The translations under genes and the position numbers were made by a program. A model generated the notes under the pieces. It was not told the origin of the DNA and made no database searches. It worked only from the letters and a program-made list of their open reading frames with translations. A stretch of 64,000 bases of DNA, from the NCBI RefSeq assembly GCF_013378445.1, contig NZ_JABXYK010000015.1, positions 1-64,000 on the forward strand. The letters are read 5' to 3'. The number at the start of each line of letters is the position of its first letter. The stretch's first letter is position 1. Source of the stretch: Mycoplana rhizolycopersici. GTDB lineage: Bacteria > Pseudomonadota > Alphaproteobacteria > Rhizobiales > Rhizobiaceae. Below, piece after piece: positions 16,019 through 23,980 of the stretch.

Positions 16019-16825
16019 TTATCTCGACACCATTTGAGAAGCTTCCCGTGCTGCTGCAATGAGATCGACCGACAACTTGCGTTCCGCCTGAAGCTTTGAG
16101 AAGCGTGATTTCAATGTTGATATGTTAATCGCACCGACAGGCTCGTCGCGGCCCGCAAAAACAGGAGCCGAAAGAGAAATACTGTCTACGTCTTCCATTT
16201 TCTCGGTAATGGACAATCCCCTGCGGCGGACATCCTCAAAATACCTCAAAATGCCCTCGTTATCACTAAGGCCAAAACGTTCTCGCGCGTGTACCATCGA
16301 ATTCTTATAAACGCGCAAGATCTCCTCGATCGGAGCATGAGCCAGCAAAACTTGTCCCGACGAAGCGGAAAGAGCCGCAAAACGCTGGCCAACCGGAAGG
16401 TTCACAGAGCTGAGATGCTTGCTTGGAATGCTCCTGAGGATGACAATGTCGATATCATCTCGTTCTACCCAAGCCACCGTTTCACCGGTCTTTTGTGCCA
16501 GCATATCCAGCACGGGTGCTACGCGCTCCGCATATGTATGGGAGCCGATAAGACTTAGCGCCAAATCAATTGCCTTGGCTGACACTCGGTAGTGCTTGCT
16601 CGAACCATCGCGCCGCAAATACCCCAACTGGTGGAGGGTGTAGACAAACCGCTGTGTGGCACTGCGCCCAAGCCCCGTTGCCTGAGAAATTTCAGCGATG
16701 GTCAGAGTCCTGCGCCCCCCATCGAAGGATTCCAGAATTCGAAGGGCACGCGCAACCGAAGCGACGAAAAGACGAGGGTCGGGGCCAGCGTCCTCGTCCG
16801 TGTACATCTCATCCGCGTGATCCAT
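16019..16825 (-). CDS. IclR-family transcriptional regulator
   Basis: The 268-residue protein has the IclR winged helix (SVARALRILESFDGGRRTLT, then IAEISQATGLGRSATQRFVY) and a C-terminal GAF-like effector domain (residues about 100-260, with RFAALSASSGQVLLAH and AINISTL). ATG 16825 is preferred over a GTG-like upstream start because AAGGA lies at suitable distance. It heads away from nothing and lies downstream of the CoA-ligase operon on the same strand, separated by a 12-bp palindrome. It probably responds to an acid or CoA-ester of the neighbouring module, and its operator may be the element shared by 20228 and 22373. Confidence 0.9.
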   Translation of the reverse strand: MDHADEMYTDEDAGPDPRLFVASVARALRILESFDGGRRTLTIAEISQATGLGRSATQRFVYTLHQLGYLRRDGSSKHYRVSAKAIDLALSLIGSHTYAERVAPVLDMLAQKTGETVAWVERDDIDIVILRSIPSKHLSSVNLPVGQRFAALSASSGQVLLAHAPIEEILRVYKNSMVHARERFGLSDNEGILRYFEDVRRRGLSITEKMEDVDSISLSAPVFAGRDEPVGAINISTLKSRFSKLQAERKLSVDLIAAAREASQMVSR

Positions 16826-16893
16826 ATGAATGGGTCCTTCCATTCCAAGTTCGGTTTGGCGATCGCTCGACCAAATCCCATACTCGCCCGATC

Positions 16894-16923
16894 GCTATAG
16901 GCGGCGCCTCGGCCGCCTATAGC
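16894..16923. repeat. Perfect 12-bp inverted repeat between the CoA ligase and iclR genes
   Basis: GCTATAGGCGGC (16894-16905) and GCCGCCTATAGC (16912-16923) flank a 6-base loop. It lies 13 bp after the CoA-ligase stop and about 70 bp before the iclR start, both leftward. It could be a terminator (though no T tract follows) or an operator for iclR autoregulation. Confidence 0.6.
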
Positions 16924-16935
16924 TTATCAATACGA

Positions 16936-18510
16936 TTAACGCTGCAACTTCAAGCCTGACTGATCGAAGTCCCAAGCGTTGGTTGTATCGCGCGAGAGCT
17001 CCATTTTGCGGATGCGCTGTGTCGGCGTTCGTGGGAAATCCTCAACGAACTCGATGAAGCGCGGCCATTGGAAATAAGGCAGGCGCGATTCGCACCAACG
17101 CATAAGGTCCGCCGGCTCAAGTTCGTGGCCGGCTGGTTTCCTAATGAAAATCTTTATTTCGTCTTCACCAAGCTCACTCGGCACGCCAATCAGTGCCACC
17201 TCTTCAATAGCCGGATGATCGAGCAACACACGCTCTACTTCCCAGGCAGAAATGTTGATCCCCCGACGGCGAATTGAATCCTTCGCACGGCCCGCGAAAT
17301 AGAAATAACCCTCTTCATCCTGTCGCGCGAGATCGCCCGTACGGAACCAGCCGTCGCGCATGCTTTCCGCCGTGGCTTTTTCGTTGCGAAAATAGCCGAG
17401 GAAGTGCAGCCCTTTTTCATGCGACTTGATGCAAAGTTCGCCAACCTCGCCCGGCTTGCACTCCTTGCCATCGGAATCCATCACACTCGCGTCGAACCAC
17501 GACAACGGCTTGCCGATGGAGCCCACCTTGCCGTCCACATTCACAAGGCAGAAGGTGATCATCTCCGACAGGCCATAGCCTTCGCGAATGGAAACGCCAA
17601 ATCGCTCTTCTACCGGACGCCATAGTTCCGCCGGGCAGCCACCGCCCCACGCAATGATAACACCGTGGCTCTTGTCGCTGGGGCTTTCGGGCTGCTTGAG
17701 CACCATCGGCAACACGCTGCCAAGATAGTGGACACGCGTCGCGCCCATGTCGCCCGCCTGCTGCCAGAATCGCGAGGCGCTGAACCGATCGACAATACCT
17801 AACGTGATCTTGCCAATCACCGCCGCTATGCATACGGCAACGCCCGCGCCGTGGTGCAGCGCTTCCCACAGCATGAATGTTTCACCCGGCTGAACCCCGG
17901 TGAGGTGCAGAATGGCCAGCGGTCCAGCGCGGAGCGTGCGATCCGATTTCAGTACACCCTTCGGCGCTCCTGTCGTGCCGGAGCTGGGGGTGATGGCGAT
18001 AATGTCATCCGCCGCCGGTGCAACAGCGGGCGCCGAACCGTCCGCGAAGGCAGTCAGTTCCTCAAAGCGAGTTTGGGGCGATGCCGCTTCTGGTACGCCC
18101 GAGCGCCAAGCAAGCACATCGAAGTCAAACTTTTCCAGTATCGGTTCAAGTTGGCCCGCATAGGCGATGTCGGCGATGAGCGACGTGACGGCAAACGCCT
18201 CGAAAGGATACTCCAGCGCCGCGCCCTTCAGGCTTGTATTGATGGGAACCCGCACAAGGCCAATTTTCGCCAGCGCAAAAATCGCGACAATATGGTCCGG
18301 GTGGCTTGGAAGCATGAGGCCGACATGATCACCCTTCTTCAGGCCTTTGGCGAGGAGCGCATTGGCGAGCCGGTTGACACGTTCGTTCAGAGCCCCAAAA
18401 GTAAGGGTTTCGCCCCCAAATTTGCAGAATACTCGATCCGGATCGGTGGCGGCTTCCCTATCCATGATCTCGCGGAAGGTCGTTTCGCCAACACTCGGCG
18501 TTGCTGTCAT
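16936..18510 (-). CDS. Acyl-CoA ligase (AMP-forming; CaiC-like)
   Basis: This 524-residue ANL-superfamily enzyme activates a carboxylic acid as acyl-AMP and then acyl-CoA. Motifs seen are the P-loop-like ITPSSGTTGAPKGVLKSD, IREGYGLSEM, the adenylate-binding DGWFRTGDLARQDEEGYFYF and GRAKDSIRRRGINISAWEVE, and a C-terminal catalytic lysine region TPTQRIRKMEL. ATG 18510 has AAGGAAG upstream. It is the last gene of a three-gene operon with two crotonase-fold proteins. Overall features suggest the crotonobetaine/carnitine-CoA ligase branch, but the acid is not determinable. Confidence 0.88.
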   Translation of the reverse strand: MTATPSVGETTFREIMDREAATDPDRVFCKFGGETLTFGALNERVNRLANALLAKGLKKGDHVGLMLPSHPDHIVAIFALAKIGLVRVPINTSLKGAALEYPFEAFAVTSLIADIAYAGQLEPILEKFDFDVLAWRSGVPEAASPQTRFEELTAFADGSAPAVAPAADDIIAITPSSGTTGAPKGVLKSDRTLRAGPLAILHLTGVQPGETFMLWEALHHGAGVAVCIAAVIGKITLGIVDRFSASRFWQQAGDMGATRVHYLGSVLPMVLKQPESPSDKSHGVIIAWGGGCPAELWRPVEERFGVSIREGYGLSEMITFCLVNVDGKVGSIGKPLSWFDASVMDSDGKECKPGEVGELCIKSHEKGLHFLGYFRNEKATAESMRDGWFRTGDLARQDEEGYFYFAGRAKDSIRRRGINISAWEVERVLLDHPAIEEVALIGVPSELGEDEIKIFIRKPAGHELEPADLMRWCESRLPYFQWPRFIEFVEDFPRTPTQRIRKMELSRDTTNAWDFDQSGLKLQR

Positions 18511-18599
18511 CGTTATTCTTCCTTGTCTGAAGGCAGTATCAAAACCATCGGGTTTCCCCGAAGGGGCAAGCTGCCTCATTGTGATTGTGGCACGCGCAA

Positions 18600-19412
18600 T
18601 CAGGTTCCGGTGAATATGGGCTTGCGCTTTTCGGCAAAGGCCCGGGCACCTTCACGAAAATCGCTACTGGCTGCGACCATGCGCATGAATGCGGCGATCT
18701 CATCTTGATGACTTGCCAGATCGGTAACGGCCAGCGCCTGAAAAATACGCTTGCTCGCCTGTACGCTGAGCGGAGCGCTGTCCAGCATGCCCGAGCAAAA
18801 ATCGAGCGCTGCAGCTACGGGGTCCTCGTCGGTCAGCACGTCTAGCAGACCCGTCTCGTAAGCACGGTTTCCATCGATGCGATTGCCTTCGAATAGCATC
18901 TTGCGTGCCTGCGACAGGCCCACCAGCGTCATCAGACGCGAACACTGCCAAGAAGGATAGGTAAAGCTCAGCTTGGCCGCCGGAATGCCTAGTTCCGAAG
19001 CGCGTGTCCCTACGCGAAAATCACAACACATGGCTAGGCTGAGGGCACCACCGATGCAATAGCCATCAATCGCAGCCACAACGGGAAATGGTGCCTCCGT
19101 CACGGCTCGAAAGGCGTGCTCGATATCCTGTTCATAAGCCGTCCGGCGGTGCGGGTCTTCCCGCGCCGCCGAGGCATCCTTGATGTCGTCACCAGCGCTG
19201 AAGTGACCGCTGGCTCCGGTGAGAACGGCAAGGCGGATCGCCTTGTCCTGGGCAGCCCGGCGCAGAGCGTTGTGGATGCCCTGCCATGCTTGCTGATTGC
19301 ATGCATTGCGCTTGTGCTGGCGGTTGATGGTCACCTGTACAACGCGTTCATTTGCCCAATCGAGCAGGACTTCACTTTCGCGACCGAAAGTTTCCTGTGG
19401 TGGTACTTTCAT
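18600..19412 (-). CDS. Crotonase-superfamily protein lacking both hydratase glutamates
   Basis: The 270-residue protein has the crotonase fold with oxyanion-hole segments HFSAGDDIKD and DGYCIGGALSLAMCCDF. In enoyl-CoA hydratases two glutamates do the chemistry: one in GGxCEL, the other in QPE. Here the aligned positions are Ser (GALSLAM) and Ala (GIPAAKLSFTYP). It therefore probably does not hydrate double bonds by the classical route and may be an isomerase, decarboxylase, thioesterase or lyase. It is the second gene of the operon, 25 bp after the upstream crotonase frame ends. Confidence 0.85.
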   Translation of the reverse strand: MKVPPQETFGRESEVLLDWANERVVQVTINRQHKRNACNQQAWQGIHNALRRAAQDKAIRLAVLTGASGHFSAGDDIKDASAAREDPHRRTAYEQDIEHAFRAVTEAPFPVVAAIDGYCIGGALSLAMCCDFRVGTRASELGIPAAKLSFTYPSWQCSRLMTLVGLSQARKMLFEGNRIDGNRAYETGLLDVLTDEDPVAAALDFCSGMLDSAPLSVQASKRIFQALAVTDLASHQDEIAAFMRMVAASSDFREGARAFAEKRKPIFTGT

Positions 19413-19436
19413 GATGTCGATCCTGAGCCCGTTTGG

Positions 19437-20216
19437 TTACGCAGATGGCTTGCGCGCAGCCCGCTCGGCAAGAAACTGTTCCATCATCCGGGCTGGCTCG
19501 CCTGTGGCATAAGATTGGCGATGAATTCTGATGCCGGCCTCGATTGCATCCCTAAAGCCGACCTCCGTCATTTCCCGGAAGCGGGCTTTGTCGAGCCGCA
19601 TCGCGACAGGCGGCTTCGCTGCCAGTTCCGCAGCAAGCGTCAAGGCCTCGTCGAGCACCGCTTCCTGCGGCACGATGCGATTGATCAGTCCGATTGCGTG
19701 AGCCTCTTGGGCATCCATCAGACGACCCGTCAAAGTAAGGTCGATGGTGCGAGCAAGCCCGATCATCTCGCGCATGATCCAAGGGCCAGTAACGCTGGCG
19801 ATGCCTGAGTTGATCTCCGGCTGCCCCATTCTTACGTTTGCATGGCCAATGCGCAGGTCGCCGAGCAGCGCGACCTGAAAAGCGGAACCCGCCGCAACGC
19901 CATTGAGCGCTACGATCAGAGGCTTGGAAAGCCCGCGCATTGTATCGTAGAGCGTCTCCCATTCTTTGAGCCACTCCTCGGCGCGCTCCGGGTCAAACGT
20001 CTTGGTTTCGTTCAGGTCCTGTCCAGCCCCGAACGCCTTCTCGCCCGCGCCGGTCAGGACGATCGCCCCAACCGATGAATCCGCTTCCGCGCGCCGGAAT
20101 GCCTCGACGAGCATGGCGCGCATGGGCGCATGCCAAGCATTGAGTAGGGCGGGACGGTTCAGCGTGATGACGGCAACCGCGTCTTGCAGTTCCTCCAGAA
20201 TGAAGCGTTCGTTCAC
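19437..20216 (-). CDS. Enoyl-CoA hydratase/isomerase family protein
   Basis: This crotonase-fold protein of 259 residues (GTG start at 20216 with GGAGG six bases upstream; an ATG at 20228 lacks any site) shows AFGAGQDLNET and GVAAGSAFQVALLGDLRIG. The second catalytic glutamate is kept in RMGQPEINSG, while the first is replaced by Gln (SAFQVAL). Single-glutamate crotonases often isomerise double bonds or act on unusual acyl-CoAs. It is the first gene of the operon and follows a strong promoter at 20250-20279. Confidence 0.85.
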   Translation of the reverse strand: MNERFILEELQDAVAVITLNRPALLNAWHAPMRAMLVEAFRRAEADSSVGAIVLTGAGEKAFGAGQDLNETKTFDPERAEEWLKEWETLYDTMRGLSKPLIVALNGVAAGSAFQVALLGDLRIGHANVRMGQPEINSGIASVTGPWIMREMIGLARTIDLTLTGRLMDAQEAHAIGLINRIVPQEAVLDEALTLAAELAAKPPVAMRLDKARFREMTEVGFRDAIEAGIRIHRQSYATGEPARMMEQFLAERAARKPSA

Positions 20217-20227
20217 CTTTGCCTCCA

Positions 20228-20279
20228 TAATTGCTATTCAATTGAAATAATTATATTTCGAATCGGCCAATGGCGTCAA
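20228..20279 (-). promoter_or_regulatory. Promoter and candidate operator of the crotonase/CoA-ligase operon
   Basis: On the minus strand TTGACG (20274-20279) and TATAAT (20250-20255) are spaced by 18 bases. TAATTGCTATTCAATTG (20228-20244, plus-strand spelling) lies over the expected transcription start and just ahead of the ribosome-binding site. A copy with one mismatch lies at 22373-22389 in the same position relative to tctB. Its site at +1 suits a repressor; IclR is the nearest candidate. Confidence 0.65.
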
Positions 20280-20418
20280 TACTTCTTCAGTCGGTCAATT
20301 TGAAGATTGACGCTCACTGCGAAGAAGAGGTTTGAATCCGAGCCGTTAGGCGTCCGAACACTTAGCCTGGTGATGGTCGCGAGATGGTCGGCAGTCTCCT
20401 TTTTCCAACCAGACCGGA

Positions 20419-21921
20419 TCAATCCACCGCAGCAATTTTTCGTCGGTTCCGTACTTTTGCTACGCCCACCATCACGAGGATGGCGAATGACACGAACAGA
20501 ACGGTCGCAGAAATGGGCCGGTCTATGAACACGCTCACATCGCCCTGGGACAACAGCATGGCCCGCCTGAAATATTGCTCCATCAGAGGCCCGAGGATGA
20601 AACCCATAAGGAGCGGAGCGGGCTCAAATCCCAAGAGCCTCATACCATAGCCGGCACATCCCAATACCAGGACGGTGAGGACATCGAAGGTATTGTAGTT
20701 CAGAGAATAGACACCGATGCAGATGAGGGCGATGACTGCTGGATACAGTATCGAATAAGGAATCCTGAGAAGTGAAACCCAAAGTCCAATGAGAGGAATA
20801 TTCAGGAGAAGCAGAAGCGCATTGCCGATGACAAAGCTTGCTACGAGGCCCCAGAACATTTCTGGGTGGCTCGCCATTAGATTTGGACCCGGTGTGATAC
20901 CGTGAATCATCAACGCGCCAAGTATGAGAGCCATGGTGGCACTGCCGGGAATTCCGAGAGTGAGCGTCGGGATGAAGGACGTTTGGGCCGCGGCGTTATT
21001 GGCGGCTTCTGGCGCTGTCACACCTTCGATGGCTCCGTGGCCAAATCGCTTAGGCGTCTTCGAAACCCTTTTCTCGACGGCATAAGATAGAAACGCAGCA
21101 ATTGTCGGCCCGGTGCCTGGTAGTACACCCAGTATGCATCCTATGACGGATCCTCGCGCAATCGGCGTTACCGAATTGGTCACATCCTTCCGGGTGGGAA
21201 CCATGTCACGCAAACGAACTTTGGCCAGCACGGTGCCGCCACGAAGCTGCGTGATCGAACTGATAACTTCCGAAAGACCAAAAAGACCCATTGCGATTGC
21301 GACGAGATCGATACCGTCGAAGAGTTCCGGCACGCCAAATGTGTATCGTTGCAAGCCGGAACCGGTATCAGTGCCGACACATCCAAGTGCCACCCCGAGG
21401 CAGATCATGACAACGCCTTTGACAGGCGAGCCTTGGGTAACCGCCGCCGATGCCAGAAGGCCAAGCACCATGACGGCAAAGTAGTCGGCGGGCCCGAATG
21501 ACAGGGCAAATTGCGCCAACAGTGGCGAGCACGCCGCCATAAGAGCGATACCGACTGCTCCCCCCGCGAAAGAGGCCAGAGAGGTCATGCAAAGCGCAGG
21601 ACCCGCCCGGCCTTGCTTGGCCATAGGATATCCATCGAGGCAGGCTACCGCACTCGAGGCCGATCCTGGAAGCCGGAGCAGGATCGAGGCGGTTGAGCCT
21701 CCATACTCGCCGCCGTAGTAAATGCCGGCTAGCATGACGAGCGCAGTTGTCGGCTCAAGATAGAACGTAATCGGTAGAAGAATGGAGATTGCCGCCATCG
21801 AGCCAATGCCCGGCAAGACACCTACAAAGGTCCCCAATGCCACTCCGAAGAAGCAATAGAACAGGTTCACCGGGGTGAGCGCGTAGCTGAAACCATCTAC
21901 GAGATTGACCAAGGTTTCCAT
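20419..21921 (-). CDS. tctA: Tripartite tricarboxylate transporter, large membrane subunit (TctA family)
   Basis: The 500-residue protein has about eleven to twelve membrane spans and the two TctA signatures: GVLPGIGSMAAISILLPITF near the N-terminus and GVLPGTGPTIAAFLSYA in the second half, plus TLGIPGSATMALILGALM. It is the channel of a sodium- or proton-coupled uptake system. The ATG at 21921 shares a base with the tctB stop (TGATG). With TctB and TctC it would import the acid activated by the CoA ligase. Confidence 0.92.
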   Translation of the reverse strand: METLVNLVDGFSYALTPVNLFYCFFGVALGTFVGVLPGIGSMAAISILLPITFYLEPTTALVMLAGIYYGGEYGGSTASILLRLPGSASSAVACLDGYPMAKQGRAGPALCMTSLASFAGGAVGIALMAACSPLLAQFALSFGPADYFAVMVLGLLASAAVTQGSPVKGVVMICLGVALGCVGTDTGSGLQRYTFGVPELFDGIDLVAIAMGLFGLSEVISSITQLRGGTVLAKVRLRDMVPTRKDVTNSVTPIARGSVIGCILGVLPGTGPTIAAFLSYAVEKRVSKTPKRFGHGAIEGVTAPEAANNAAAQTSFIPTLTLGIPGSATMALILGALMIHGITPGPNLMASHPEMFWGLVASFVIGNALLLLLNIPLIGLWVSLLRIPYSILYPAVIALICIGVYSLNYNTFDVLTVLVLGCAGYGMRLLGFEPAPLLMGFILGPLMEQYFRRAMLLSQGDVSVFIDRPISATVLFVSFAILVMVGVAKVRNRRKIAAVD

Positions 21922-22358
21922 CAGTAAGCCTCCCCGAACGCTGGGATCGTAACGCCAAGCGCGACGATGAAGACAAGCCAGCAGAGAACGGACACGCTGG
22001 TGCCAATCAAGATCATTGATTTCAGTGATCTGGCGCTGTCGGCCCAGCACGCAATGAAACAGGTCACTAAAACAGTCGGAACCATGCCGAGTGAGGGTAT
22101 GGCCAGGGCAAAGAACAACACGCTCCCGCTGATGAGTGCCAGTGAGCGCCACTCAGGCAGAGGAATGGATCCGCTCTGCTGGAGGCCGGTAAGCAGAATA
22201 AAAAGGCCCAGCCCGATCATGAGGGTCCCCACCGCGAGCGGGAAAAATCCCGGCCCCATCTGCGCAAGCGTTCCGATCGAATAGCCAACCGCGGGAATGG
22301 CGAAGGCGGCCCCTAACCCCATTGTCAAGACCCCGGCTGTTACGTTCCTTGCATCCAT
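21921..22358 (-). CDS. tctB: Tripartite tricarboxylate transporter, small membrane subunit (TctB family)
   Basis: This 145-residue protein has four predicted helices and the family feature TLAQMGPGFFPLAVGTLMIG. GGAGGG precedes the ATG at 22358. It is the first gene of the leftward tctBA operon, and divergent from tctC across 244 bp. Splitting tctC from tctBA in this way is less usual than a single tctCBA operon. Confidence 0.85.
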   Translation of the reverse strand: MDARNVTAGVLTMGLGAAFAIPAVGYSIGTLAQMGPGFFPLAVGTLMIGLGLFILLTGLQQSGSIPLPEWRSLALISGSVLFFALAIPSLGMVPTVLVTCFIACWADSARSLKSMILIGTSVSVLCWLVFIVALGVTIPAFGEAY

Positions 22359-22372
22359 TAGTCCCTCCGTGG

Positions 22373-22389
22373 TAATTGCTATCCAATTG
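22373..22389 (-). promoter_or_regulatory. Second copy of the shared 17-bp element, upstream of tctB
   Basis: TAATTGCTATCCAATTG matches 20228-20244 at 16 of 17 bases and is followed by a similar AT-rich stretch (TATAAA on the minus strand). In both operons it lies just upstream of the ribosome-binding site, which implies co-regulation of transport and catabolism. Confidence 0.6.
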
Positions 22390-22602
22390 TTGTAATTTTA
22401 TATTGCAATTACGCATATAACCGCCTTTAATATTTGTCCAGCCGGAAGCGGAACGATTCAGAACCGTTCCGCCGTCCCTACCGAAACCGGCAGGGCAGAG
22501 AGCTAACAGGAGTGAACTGTCGCCACATGGACACTTCACCCTCAATGCTTTTTGCGGATGACGTGCCCTATCACACAAGTACGGAAAGACTGGGAGAACA
22601 GC

Positions 22603-23580
22603 GTGTTCAAATATATCGTCTCTAGTGCAATCGTCGCAATGACAGCTGTTTCGCTGAACGCAAAACAGGCTTTAGCGCAAGATTATCCCGACCGTCCCAT
22701 CCAGTTGATTGTGCCTTATTCAGCTGGCGGTGCGGTTGATTTTGTCGCCCGCACGTTGGCAAGGGATCTTTCGATAAAGCTGGGCCAACCAGTCGTTGTC
22801 GAGAACCGTGGCGGCGCATCAGGAAACATTGGCTCCCAAGCCGTGGCGCGTTCCCGGCCCGATGGTTATACGATCCTGATGTCTTCCGTCACCAGCACGA
22901 CGCTCACAAGCCTGATGCAGGAAACGGCAATGGGTTTTGATTACCAGAACGACTTTGTACCTGTCGCGGTCGTGGGCGAAATTCCGACGGTTCTCGTGGT
23001 AAACAAGGATTTTCCCGCTCAGACCGCGGATGAGCTTATCGTAGCCGCCAAAGGAGGTGCCAAGATCAGCTACGCCTCGACCGGAGTCGGCTCCGTCGAA
23101 CATCTTGCCATGGAGCTTTTCCAGCAGCTGACCAACACAGAACTGCTTCACGTGCCCTACGACGGCGCGGCGCCGGGCATAGCTGACGTAGCGGGCGGTC
23201 ATGTGGCCGCAATGATAGCCACGATCCCCACTGCCCTTTCGCAAATTGAAGGCGGCACAGTTCGCTCGCTCCTCGTTGCATCGGACAAACGGCTCGACAA
23301 GCTTCCAGATACGCCAACAGCGTCTGAGGTCGGGCTCGAAGGCATGAACGTCGCTTCGATGTATGCGGTGCTGGCGCCTAACGAGGTTGATAGAAAAACC
23401 CTCGATAAGCTCAATGCGGCATTAACAGAAATCACGAGCGACGAAAAATATCGGACAACCATGGCTGAACGCGGCATCGAGCCAATCACGACCTCCCTGG
23501 AAGAGGCGAGCGCGCGGTTTGGCGGTGAGTTCGACAAATGGAAAAGGGTCGTTGAAACGAACAATGTAACGGGTAAGTAG
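22603..23580 (+). CDS. tctC: Tripartite tricarboxylate transporter substrate-binding protein (TctC/Bug family)
   Basis: The 325-residue protein has a signal peptide (FKYIVSSAIVAMTAVSLNAK, cut after QALAQ) and Bug-family motifs YPDRPIQLIVPYSAGGAVDF, VVENRGGASGNIG and STGVGSVEHLAMELFQ. The GTG at 22603 follows CTGGGAG and gives a normal signal sequence; an ATG 51 bases upstream does not. It supplies ligand to TctAB. Bug proteins bind diverse carboxylates, so the ligand is open. Confidence 0.9.
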   Translation: MFKYIVSSAIVAMTAVSLNAKQALAQDYPDRPIQLIVPYSAGGAVDFVARTLARDLSIKLGQPVVVENRGGASGNIGSQAVARSRPDGYTILMSSVTSTTLTSLMQETAMGFDYQNDFVPVAVVGEIPTVLVVNKDFPAQTADELIVAAKGGAKISYASTGVGSVEHLAMELFQQLTNTELLHVPYDGAAPGIADVAGGHVAAMIATIPTALSQIEGGTVRSLLVASDKRLDKLPDTPTASEVGLEGMNVASMYAVLAPNEVDRKTLDKLNAALTEITSDEKYRTTMAERGIEPITTSLEEASARFGGEFDKWKRVVETNNVTGK

Positions 23581-23700
23581 TACTGGACATCTGCTCAGGC
23601 GGCGCGCTTTGTGCGTTGCCTGGTGCGGCCCTAGCGGGCCCTCCTCGTAAGGCGCTAATCGCCTTGATAACATTCGTCTGGTGCGACCAGGGCGTGCTTG

Positions 23701-23811
23701 CTATTGCCGCCGCTCAAGCATCCGCCGTACTTCACGGCCGCGCTCCCGCAGAACGGCGTCCCACATCTTTTCGCGAATAGACTTGCGCTTTGCAGCTACG
23801 TTGTGGCTCAT
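23701..23811 (-). CDS. Hypothetical 36-residue basic protein
   Basis: A short frame starts at ATG 23811 with AGAAGGA upstream at normal spacing and ends at 23701. The product is strongly charged, with alternating Arg and Glu (WDAVLRERGREVRRMLERR), and would form a helix. No family was recognised. The flanks 23581-23700 and 23812-23980 contain two short hairpins (GGCCC-TAGC-GGGCC, and AAGGCG-CTAAT-CGCCTT near 23649) that may terminate tctC. The frame could be a chance ORF. Confidence 0.3.
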   Translation of the reverse strand: MSHNVAAKRKSIREKMWDAVLRERGREVRRMLERRQ

Positions 23812-23980
23812 GAGAGTACATCCTTCTATAACGCCGGACATCTAGCAGATTTCCGATAGACGGCGGACTATCCATTTTGCATTGCAGCATTGCACTTTTT
23901 CGAGGTGCAGGAACGGTGCGTACCATTTCGCTTCCTGTCGGATTGGATTAGCGTCGTGCGGGCCAATCGCGTGGGACAGA

